A model generated the notes under the pieces. That model made no database searches, was not told the origin of the DNA, and worked only from the letters and a program-made list of their open reading frames with translations. This document shows, in pieces, positions 1-4,814 of a DNA stretch of 8,151 nt. This DNA comes from Bacteroidales bacterium (lineage in GTDB: Bacteria > Bacteroidota > Bacteroidia > Bacteroidales > UBA932). Positions within the stretch are counted from its first letter, which is position 1. Every line of letters begins with the position of its first letter. The translations under genes and the position numbers were made by a program. The stretch is from positions 1-8,151 of the forward strand of contig JAAZCF010000269.1 of the NCBI GenBank assembly GCA_012513425.1. Direction: 5' to 3'.

Positions 1-81
1 GCATACAACAGGTACACTGCTATCTACGAGTTTGGTAATAACATTGCCGCAAATACGACATTTGAAAAATTTTAGAGCCAT
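1..81 (-). CDS. Desulfoferrodoxin (superoxide reductase) N-terminus, partial
   Basis: This is the first 27 codons of a gene that leaves the window at its left edge. The translation starts MALKFFKCRICGNV and ends in a Cys at residue 27. The CxxC pair (Cys8, Cys11) followed by the VPVVC segment is the desulforedoxin-like iron-binding N-terminal domain of desulfoferrodoxins, where four Cys hold an Fe(SCys)4 centre; the fourth Cys lies just outside the window. Family members reduce superoxide to peroxide in the cytoplasm of anaerobes using electrons from rubredoxin-like donors. The C-terminal superoxide-reducing domain cannot be seen, so a short desulforedoxin-only protein is also possible. The start lies 4 bp after the thioredoxin stop codon, so the two are almost certainly co-transcribed, which fits an oxidative-stress role. 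Confidence 0.8.
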   Translation of the reverse strand, partial: MALKFFKCRICGNVITKLVDSSVPVVC

Positions 82-85
82 AGTT

Positions 86-448
86 TTATTGATTTAAAAG
101 GTTTGTTTGAATTTTTTTAGAAAAGTCTTCTTTGCTTGTAGCGCCCATTGATATCTTAATCGTTCCATTCATCGGGATGAACACGAATGTGGGAATACTT
201 CTGACATTAAACATAGCTGCCAGATCACTCTCTTGATCTACATCAATTTTATAAATGTCTACCTTGCCTTCATACTGCTCAGAAAGCTCTTCCATCACTG
301 GTGACATCATTTTGCATGGTCCACACCACTGAGCATAAAAGTCTATTACTGCAGGTCGGTTGCCTTTAAACTGGAGGCTTCCGGGATTTTTTGAAAAATC
401 ATACACTTTCTCTATGAAAGTCTCTTTTGTTAAATGAATTGTTGCCAT
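86..448 (-). CDS. trxA: Thioredoxin
   Basis: This 120-residue protein is a single thioredoxin fold of normal length. The redox motif WCGPC is at residues 41-45 (Cys42, Cys45), preceded by the buried Asp36 in VIDFYAQ, and the cis-proline Pro86 is in the SIPTF loop. These are all the hallmarks of an active cytosolic thiol-disulfide reductant recycled by thioredoxin reductase. There is no signal peptide, so it is not one of the periplasmic TlpA-type proteins common in Bacteroidetes. The N-terminus is slightly longer than in E. coli thioredoxin, as is usual in this phylum. It lies 127 bp downstream of the Fpg/Nei-like gene and 4 bp upstream of the desulfoferrodoxin gene on the same strand. The gene symbol is a family-level assignment; Bacteroidales often carry several thioredoxins. 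Confidence 0.93.
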   Translation of the reverse strand: MATIHLTKETFIEKVYDFSKNPGSLQFKGNRPAVIDFYAQWCGPCKMMSPVMEELSEQYEGKVDIYKIDVDQESDLAAMFNVRSIPTFVFIPMNGTIKISMGATSKEDFSKKIQTNLLNQ

Positions 449-501
449 AATTATTTATGTTTTAATTGTTTTCGTCTTTATTTCTGATGCGAATTTCGTT
501 A

Positions 502-509
502 CAATGTTA
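502..509 (-). promoter_or_regulatory. Possible -7 element for the thioredoxin-desulfoferrodoxin unit
   Basis: The minus strand reads TAACATTG, one mismatch from the Bacteroidetes -7 consensus TAnnTTTG, and lies about 50 bases upstream of the thioredoxin start in the 127-bp gap. No well-spaced TTTG -33 box is visible, so this is weak. The genes could instead be read through from the Fpg/Nei-like gene. Confidence 0.25.
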
Positions 510-575
510 GGTCTCTGCAACAGCAATTTCCTATTGTAAGATAGATAAAAACTATCAAACAATTGTGGCGATAGC

Positions 576-1394
576 TTATAAGCTCTGACAATTCGGGCAG
601 TAATATACGGCTCCCCCAAGGTAAGGTTCTTTAACAATAGTTGCTCCGCAGCGAGGGCAAGGCTTATTTATGGTATTTTTTGACAGAAGAGTTTTATATC
701 CGCAAGTTTTGCCATAAAGGTTTTTTTCAGTGTCTCGTCCTCCCCCATCAGTCATCTTTTTTAGGGTATCAATGGTGCAGTGTAGTAGATTTTCCTTATC
801 CCCCTGGCTCAGTGTGCTAATTTTGCGTTTCGGTTGCATTTCGGCATTGAAAAGGATGTCTTGAAGTACTCCATTGCCAATGCCTGGAAATCTCTGCTCT
901 GTGGCCAAAAAAGCCTTTGCGCTCAGAGATGGTTTGCTGGCGCTCAAGGTTCTAAAGAAATAGTCTTCAAACTTTGCATCAAACGGAGATACGGCATTCT
1001 TGCTTTTGAGATAATATTCATTATCATAGCTTCCGTCATGGAGGACAATTCCTCCATACATAGCAACTGAGAAAGCTATAAAATTGGAAGAATCAAGATT
1101 AATCAGTAGCTGATAATCCATTGGAAGAGAAGAATTTGAAAGAAAGCGAACATTCACTCCGTCATTAATGCAGAGCTTGTGGCCATCATTAAAAGAAAGC
1201 TCGACATAAATACCGAACCCATTGACATCGGAAATCACTGACCTGCGAATCTGCCTATCATAATCACGAACATCACCATTGAACCAGCAGAACTTGTGCT
1301 CTTTTGTAGGCGGAAGCACTTCTTCCACTTTCATTCCAAGAACACTTTCGCGCAACTGCCGCGACAAATTAATAACTTCAGGAAATTCTAACAT
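576..1394 (-). CDS. Fpg/Nei-family DNA glycosylase-like protein with altered active site
   Basis: This 272-residue protein has the full Fpg/Nei architecture: an N-terminal beta-sandwich (about 1-130), a helix-two-turn-helix (about 160-190, with PGIGNGVLQDILF including Asn174) and a C-terminal zinc finger with Cys246, Cys249, Cys266 and Cys269. Such enzymes remove oxidised bases from DNA and cut the abasic site. The N-terminus reads MLEFPEV, where canonical Fpg/Nei have MPELPE: the glutamate at position 3 is kept, but the N-terminal proline that forms the Schiff base is Leu2. The beta-hairpin lysine (Lys57 in Fpg, Lys53 in Nei) also seems absent, since the matching stretch reads NGFGIYVEL. No upstream in-frame start would change this. 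DNA binding looks intact, but standard glycosylase/lyase chemistry is doubtful. It probably belongs to the group often annotated 'endonuclease VIII' in Firmicutes and Bacteroidetes. The gene heads the redox cluster. Confidence 0.88.
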   Translation of the reverse strand: MLEFPEVINLSRQLRESVLGMKVEEVLPPTKEHKFCWFNGDVRDYDRQIRRSVISDVNGFGIYVELSFNDGHKLCINDGVNVRFLSNSSLPMDYQLLINLDSSNFIAFSVAMYGGIVLHDGSYDNEYYLKSKNAVSPFDAKFEDYFFRTLSASKPSLSAKAFLATEQRFPGIGNGVLQDILFNAEMQPKRKISTLSQGDKENLLHCTIDTLKKMTDGGGRDTEKNLYGKTCGYKTLLSKNTINKPCPRCGATIVKEPYLGGAVYYCPNCQSL

Positions 1395-1447
1395 AATTGG
1401 TAAGGAATTAACTAAAATATAATTATTTAATCATGACTTTCTCCTAG

Positions 1448-1455
1448 CAAATATA
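1448..1455 (-). promoter_or_regulatory. -7 promoter element for the Fpg/Nei-like gene
   Basis: The minus strand reads TATATTTG, an exact match to the Bacteroidetes -7 consensus TAnnTTTG. It would place transcription start near 1441 and give a leader of about 45 bases. The -33 box is poor: CTTG at 1473-1476 with 17-bp spacing is the best seen. It lies in the 215-bp divergent gap, the rest of which is AT-rich with nothing else recognisable apart from the plus-strand promoter at its far end. Confidence 0.45.
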
Positions 1456-1572
1456 ATAAATAATATGATAATCAAGAATACTTCATTCGCTCCAATTATA
1501 ATTAATAAAGAATAGGCTGAAACTTATAGAATTAACAGTGAATTTGGCAGAATAGTTTTCCTTGGTTTTCGT

Positions 1573-1603
1573 TTTGACGCTTCACTTAATTATTATACTT
1601 TTG
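1573..1603 (+). promoter_or_regulatory. Consensus Bacteroidetes promoter for the four-gene operon
   Basis: TTTG at 1573-1576, 19 bp of spacer, then TACTTTTG at 1596-1603 gives an exact match to the -33 TTTG / -7 TAnnTTTG promoter recognised by the Bacteroidetes primary sigma factor. The -7 box ends only 6 bases before the ATG at 1610, so the predicted transcript starts at about 1606-1610 and would be leaderless or nearly so. Confidence 0.7.
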
Positions 1604-1609
1604 TGATGT

Positions 1610-1957
1610 ATGGAATTCTCGGAAATTAGCATATTTCAAGTAGAACCTGACAAAATTGAAGAATTTGAGTCGGTTATGAAAAGCGCGGAACAAATGCTTC
1701 GCACCGAGGCTTCTTGCCTTGAGTTTCACTTAGTTCGCCGCACTCACTACATTAAAGATATGGAGACAATCCGACAGGGACTTGTTCCTGACGAGGTTAC
1801 CCGCATTGTGAAATGCGTCAAATACGCCCTTTATATGTCATATCGCTCTGAAGTAGAGTACGGAGTCGCTCAGAAAAAGCTCTACGACACATATTGGAAA
1901 GCAATAGACAAATGCCTAATTGTCCCTCACGACAAGATTCTAGGCCAATTATTGTAA
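1610..1957 (+). CDS. Small ABM-like (dimeric alpha/beta barrel) protein
   Basis: This 115-residue cytoplasmic protein begins MEFSEISIFQVEPDKIEEFES, the strand-turn-helix signature of antibiotic-biosynthesis-monooxygenase-like dimeric alpha/beta-barrel proteins (strand ending in V-x-P-x-K, then an acidic helix). The second half (YALYMSYRSEVEYGV) fits the later strand and helix of the fold. The family covers quinol monooxygenases, haem-degrading enzymes and many proteins of unknown function; nothing here identifies a substrate. The start at 1610 is supported because strand beta-1 begins at residue 2; an ATG at 1606 is in another frame. It is the first gene of a four-gene unit, 9 bp before the hydrolase. 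Fold confidence is moderate and function is unknown. Confidence 0.75.
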   Translation: MEFSEISIFQVEPDKIEEFESVMKSAEQMLRTEASCLEFHLVRRTHYIKDMETIRQGLVPDEVTRIVKCVKYALYMSYRSEVEYGVAQKKLYDTYWKAIDKCLIVPHDKILGQLL

Positions 1958-1966
1958 CATTGTGAG

Positions 1967-2845
1967 ATGAAACAAATTTATATTCTATTTACATTTATTG
2001 CATTTGCTTTGTCATTAGCATCATGTTCAAATACTCCAGATGACATTATTGACCTTCAAGTGCAGAAGGTTGCCATCGATGATAGTACTTCAGTTGCTTA
2101 TAGAACTTATGGAAGCGGAAGGCGCGCCATTGTTTTTGTCCATGGGTTCGGATGTGATATGAATTCTTGGGAAGCTCAGTTTGACATTTTGAAAGAAGAC
2201 AAGAGCCACATTTTAGTATTCATTGATCTGCCTGGATACGGCATTAGCGACAAGCCTCACATTGACTATACCCTTTCCTTTTTTGCCAAAGCAGTTGAGT
2301 CAGTTATTGATGATACCCATGTGCAAAATCCACTATTGGTCGGTCATAGTCTTGGAACCGCAGTATGCAGACAGGTCTGCTTTGAACAACAAGATAGAAT
2401 TGGTGGCCTTTGTGACATAGATGGTGTATATTGTTTTTACGATAATGCAACCCCTGAGTATATTGAAGCAATCGATGCTTTCTCCAAATCGTTTGATGGA
2501 GACTCTTGCCGCGAAGTCATCACGGGATTTGTATATTCATTGGCCGGACCGGACACTCCTCAGGAAATAACTGAGTATGCATTGTCCGTCATGCCACAAA
2601 TTCCTGAATATGTTGCATCTAGCACGATGAGAAATCTTGTAAACAAAAAATGGTGGAATGGTTCCATCATCAACGTTCCAACAGTGGTAATTTGTACCAA
2701 GAACAGCGGATTAGAAGCCGATAATAAAGAAAAAATGGAAATGCTGTACAGCAATCTTGATTACACCGAACTATCCACTTGCGGCCATTTTATCATGCTT
2801 GAGCTTCCAGAAATTGTATCCAACAAACTTAATCAAATAAGATGA
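1967..2845 (+). CDS. Alpha/beta-hydrolase lipoprotein
   Basis: This 292-residue protein starts with a lipoprotein signal (residues 1-19, lipobox LASC, lipidated Cys20), so it should be anchored in the periplasm or cell envelope. The mature part is an alpha/beta-hydrolase: the oxyanion-hole motif FVHGFG (57-62), the loop DLPGYGISDKP (87-97), the nucleophile elbow GHSLG with Ser128, and the C-terminal His274 in TCGHF. The acid residue usually found after strand 6 or 7 is not obvious; the region reads VICTKNSG, with Glu250 or Asp252 nearby. Substrate cannot be told; carboxylester or amide hydrolysis is typical. The stop overlaps the next start (ATGA at 2842-2845), so it is translationally coupled to the acetyltransferase. 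Confidence 0.88.
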   Translation: MKQIYILFTFIAFALSLASCSNTPDDIIDLQVQKVAIDDSTSVAYRTYGSGRRAIVFVHGFGCDMNSWEAQFDILKEDKSHILVFIDLPGYGISDKPHIDYTLSFFAKAVESVIDDTHVQNPLLVGHSLGTAVCRQVCFEQQDRIGGLCDIDGVYCFYDNATPEYIEAIDAFSKSFDGDSCREVITGFVYSLAGPDTPQEITEYALSVMPQIPEYVASSTMRNLVNKKWWNGSIINVPTVVICTKNSGLEADNKEKMEMLYSNLDYTELSTCGHFIMLELPEIVSNKLNQIR

Positions 2846-3372
2846 ACGATAAAAATGTAATTATTGAGACGGAAAGGTTGCTCCTTAGAAACTGGCGTGG
2901 AGAAGATGCTAAGCAACTATATGAACTGGCAAAAGATCCTTTGGTTGGTCCGGCTGCAGGCTGGAATCCACATAAATCAGTAGTAGAAAGTGAAAATATC
3001 ATAAATACAGTTTTCAATTTCCCTACTGTTTATGCCATTACATTAAAAGAAACCGGAGAAATAATTGGTTGTATCGGTTTTCTATTTGATAAAAATCTTT
3101 GCATAGACTCAAGTGAGGCACTTATGGGATATTGGCTTGGAGTGTACTATTGGGATAACGGATATATTACAGAAGCCGTAAATGAGTGTATTCGTTATGC
3201 CTTCAATGACTTGAAACTCACTCGTATTTGGTGCGGTAATTTCAAGGAAAACACTCGGTCTGCTCATGTACAAGAGAAGTGCGGCTTCAAATACCACCAC
3301 ACAGAAAAAGATAACAATTGGTCCGATGAAGTCAAAGAAGTAATCATCAACTCACTAACAGCAATGACATAG
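2842..3372 (+). CDS. GNAT-family N-acetyltransferase (RimJ/RimL type)
   Basis: This 176-residue protein opens with IIETERLLLRNWRGEDA (7-23), the classic N-terminus of the RimJ/RimL-like GNAT group. The acetyl-CoA-binding region is GYWLGVYYWDNGYITEAV (96-113), and the helix NTRSAHVQEKCGFKY (137-151) matches the conserved N-x-x-S-x-x-x-x-E-K-x-G-F motif. Relatives acetylate ribosomal-protein N-termini, amino groups of small molecules or antibiotics; the target cannot be chosen from sequence. It is cytoplasmic and full length. It overlaps the hydrolase stop by 4 bases and ends 2 bases before the YjbR-like gene, so it is an internal operon gene. Confidence 0.9.
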   Translation: MNDKNVIIETERLLLRNWRGEDAKQLYELAKDPLVGPAAGWNPHKSVVESENIINTVFNFPTVYAITLKETGEIIGCIGFLFDKNLCIDSSEALMGYWLGVYYWDNGYITEAVNECIRYAFNDLKLTRIWCGNFKENTRSAHVQEKCGFKYHHTEKDNNWSDEVKEVIINSLTAMT

Positions 3373-3374
3373 CA

Positions 3375-3743
3375 ATGAACATTGAAGATGCTCGTAGATT
3401 ATGTTTATCGATTCCTGAAACTGAGGAAACCCAGCCTTTTGGTGATGACACTGTCGTTTTCAAGGTGCGTGGAAAGATATTTGCGATGCTTTCGTTTATG
3501 CCAGGCTACTCAAACTACATAAGTCTCAAATGCGACCCTAACTATGCCCTGCAACTTCGTGACAAACACATAGGTGCTATAGATGGAGCATACCACTTTA
3601 ACAAGAACTATTGGAATATGGTGGACTTTACCCACTATTCCATTACTGAAGAATTTCTCTTCCACCTCATTTCCCACTCATACAACGAAGTCTGCAAGAA
3701 AATGCCCAAATCGCTAAAACAAGGATTGGAGTTGATGGACTAA
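3375..3743 (+). CDS. MmcQ/YjbR-family protein
   Basis: This 122-residue protein has the conserved blocks of the MmcQ/YjbR (CyaY-like fold) family: E-x-T-x-PFGDD-x-VFKV-x-GKIFA (about 16-37), SLKCDPNYALQLR (50-62), GAYHFNKNYWNMV (71-83) and the C-terminal SYNEV-x-KKMPK (102-112). The family is described as having a double-wing DNA-binding-like motif, but its biological role is not settled; it is often found beside acetyltransferase or small-molecule enzyme genes, as here. It is the last gene of the four-gene unit. The stop codon is only 7 bp from the minus-strand elaA remnant, and no terminator hairpin is visible between the converging units. Confidence 0.9.
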   Translation: MNIEDARRLCLSIPETEETQPFGDDTVVFKVRGKIFAMLSFMPGYSNYISLKCDPNYALQLRDKHIGAIDGAYHFNKNYWNMVDFTHYSITEEFLFHLISHSYNEVCKKMPKSLKQGLELMD

Positions 3744-3750
3744 TAACGAA

Positions 3751-4013
3751 TCATCTCAATCGAGTAGGGCTCTCTCCTATTACTTCATAAGGACTGACAC
3801 CTTCCGGCAAAATACGAGCATAAGCAATCAGATTTCCTTCTGAGGAATAACCCATGAGATGAAAACACTTTTATACAAATCGTCCATATCTTGATAAGGG
3901 CAGTTCTGTTCAACCACGAAAACCTCACTACGAAGTCGTATTATAGCATATAGTTCATCTATATTCAACTCATCAAAGTTGCTGCACTTCCAATTAACCA
4001 TTATTTGATTCAT
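3751..4013 (-). pseudogene. Broken ElaA-type GNAT acetyltransferase (frameshift and 3' truncation)
   Basis: The open frame from 4013 gives MNQIMVNWKCSNFDEL...LRSEVFVVEQNCPYQDMDD, clearly the N-terminal half of ElaA-like GNAT proteins, but it runs out of family sequence after residue 51 and stops at 3828-3830. One frame over, starting at 3861, the expected continuation appears: HLMGYSSEGNLIAYARILPEG. Adding one T to the four-T run at 3862-3865 would join the halves. The restored frame then ends at a TGA at 3751-3753, about 87 residues in total against about 150 for the family, so the acetyl-CoA-binding motif and C-terminus are missing. It starts in an ATGA overlap with the HARE-HTH gene. The base missing from the T-run could be a sequencing error; the missing C-terminal half could not. 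Confidence 0.8.
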
Positions 4014-4216
4014 ATCATCAACATTATTCTACCTTCAGCCTTAACAAAGGTGTCTGGGTATTGCATAACAACAGCATAGACCTGTTTACTTGTGACTGGC
4101 TGACCATCCGTGCGAGTATATAGTTGACTTTTGTTTATCATACTGGCAATTTGTTCCGTGCGCATTCCTCTGTTGCTAGAAGACAGACAGAAAAGTATCG
4201 CCTCTTCAATTTTCAT
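4010..4216 (-). CDS. Stand-alone HARE-HTH-like winged-helix protein
   Basis: This 68-residue protein has the pattern of the HARE-HTH domain (HB1, ASXL, restriction endonuclease HTH): an N-terminal helix IEEAILFCL (3-11), then MRTEQIASMINKSQLYTRTDG (18-38), where 'LY-x-R-x-DG' is typical of bacterial versions, then a recognition-type helix SKQVYAVVMQYPDTF (43-57) and a closing wing VKAEGRIML (58-66). In larger proteins this domain is fused to restriction endonucleases, RNA polymerase delta or chromatin proteins and is thought to bind or sense DNA. Here it is the entire protein. The start shares one base with the upstream stop (TAATG) and the stop overlaps elaA by ATGA, so the three are coupled. 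Assignment is from pattern memory, not a profile search. Confidence 0.72.
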   Translation of the reverse strand: MKIEEAILFCLSSSNRGMRTEQIASMINKSQLYTRTDGQPVTSKQVYAVVMQYPDTFVKAEGRIMLMI

Positions 4217-4533
4217 TATTCAACAGGCTCTAGATAGATTATCTTCTTTTCGTGCGCTTTGGCATATTCGATTTCGCTACGAGTGCTTGAACCGATATAG
4301 CCACCTACATTGATTACATAAATGGCTTCTGCAAGATCTATCTTGCGTTTGTGCATATAGTCCAGCATCTCCTTGGTGTCTTCAGTCCACACTTCATTGT
4401 CGCCACTATGGCCGAAAAGGCCCACAGAAATCACAATCCAGCCCTCAAGCGTCAGTTCTTTCTGAATTCTCAGAAACTCATCCTTGAAGCGTGTGCTTCC
4501 GCATAGAGTGATTATTGGAAAATCTTTATACAT
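4216..4533 (-). CDS. Nucleoside 2-deoxyribosyltransferase-like protein
   Basis: This protein has about 105 residues when started at the ATG at 4533; an upstream in-frame TTG at 4587 would add 18 unrelated-looking residues. The start MYKDFPIITLCGSTRFKDEF puts the first beta-strand and the glycine-rich nucleotide-binding loop at residues 7-15, as in nucleoside 2-deoxyribosyltransferase-superfamily proteins. The second signature is IYVINVGGYIGSSTRSEIEYAK (71-92), where the family's catalytic glutamate lies (probably Glu87). Between them is EVWTEDTKEMLDYMHKRKID. Known members swap bases on deoxynucleosides or hydrolyse deoxynucleotides; many small members like this one, also found in phages, are uncharacterised. 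It is first in an overlapping three-gene unit with the HARE-HTH protein and the elaA remnant. Confidence 0.78.
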   Translation of the reverse strand: MYKDFPIITLCGSTRFKDEFLRIQKELTLEGWIVISVGLFGHSGDNEVWTEDTKEMLDYMHKRKIDLAEAIYVINVGGYIGSSTRSEIEYAKAHEKKIIYLEPVE

Positions 4534-4555
4534 CGTTTCATTATTATTTCGGTCA

Positions 4556-4588
4556 CTAAAGTAAGAAATATTGAGCAAAAATTTCAAG
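4556..4588 (-). promoter_or_regulatory. Weak promoter for the deoxyribosyltransferase-like operon
   Basis: On the minus strand CTTG (4585-4588), a 21-bp spacer and TACTTTAG (4556-4563) match the -33/-7 consensus with one mismatch in each box. It would give a leader of about 18 bases to the ATG at 4533 and would exclude the TTG start at 4587, which lies inside the promoter. Confidence 0.35.
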
Positions 4589-4635
4589 ACAAGGAGAATA
4601 TATTTTGAGTCAAAAAAAACGAATCAACACATGTA

Positions 4636-4652
4636 TATATTTGTTATATTTG
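4636..4652 (+). promoter_or_regulatory. Tandem -7 elements upstream of the glycosidase gene
   Basis: Two exact TATATTTG boxes (4636-4643 and 4645-4652) fit TAnnTTTG. Neither has a TTTG at the ideal 19-20 bp; the nearest is TTTG at 4604-4607, spaced 28 bp from the first box. Transcription would start near 4650-4660, leaving a leader of about 155 bases that is AT-rich and ends in the A-rich, C-dotted stretch typical of Bacteroidales translation starts. The rest of the 4534-4814 gap shows no other feature. Confidence 0.45.
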
Positions 4653-4814
4653 TACATATCTGTATTTATATATTATACTATAGCGACAGTTATATTCAAA
4701 TGAAATTCCGGATTTTCTTCTCACACAATGATGCATTGATTTCAAATCGAGCGAGGAACTTTAAATAACTATTAATAGATACAACAAAACAACAATAACA
4801 CTAAGCATAACAAA

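Noticed and set aside
533..563. Weak stem (ATTGT/ACAAT outside, GATAG/CTATC inside) after the Fpg/Nei-like gene
   Set aside because: Only two 5-bp AT-rich stems with an internal mismatch and no T-run; not enough to call a terminator.
455..637. 60-residue minus-strand open frame overlapping the 3' end of the Fpg/Nei-like gene
   Set aside because: It overlaps the zinc-finger end of a clear gene in another frame and covers the intergenic gap; its sequence has no domain features.
834..1070. Plus-strand open frame of 78 residues
   Set aside because: Lies entirely inside the Fpg/Nei-like gene on the opposite strand; antisense shadow.
2223..2420. Open frames inside the alpha/beta-hydrolase gene (also 2560-2754 and 2829-3017 on the minus strand)
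   Set aside because: They overlap a well-supported catalytic gene and have no promoter or family signal of their own.
3744..3800. Reading past the TGA at 3751 with another one-base shift gives a short extra tail ending at a TAG overlapping the mmcQ-type stop
   Set aside because: It needs a second shift and I cannot tie the tail to the ElaA family; left as uncertain rather than called as part of the gene.
4534..4587. 18-residue N-terminal extension of the deoxyribosyltransferase-like protein from a TTG at 4587
   Set aside because: The ATG at 4533 places the first strand correctly, and the extension overlaps the candidate promoter boxes.
4571..4768. 65-residue plus-strand open frame upstream of the glycosidase
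   Set aside because: Rich in Ile, Tyr and Phe as expected from AT-rich noncoding DNA, and it contains the glycosidase promoter boxes.
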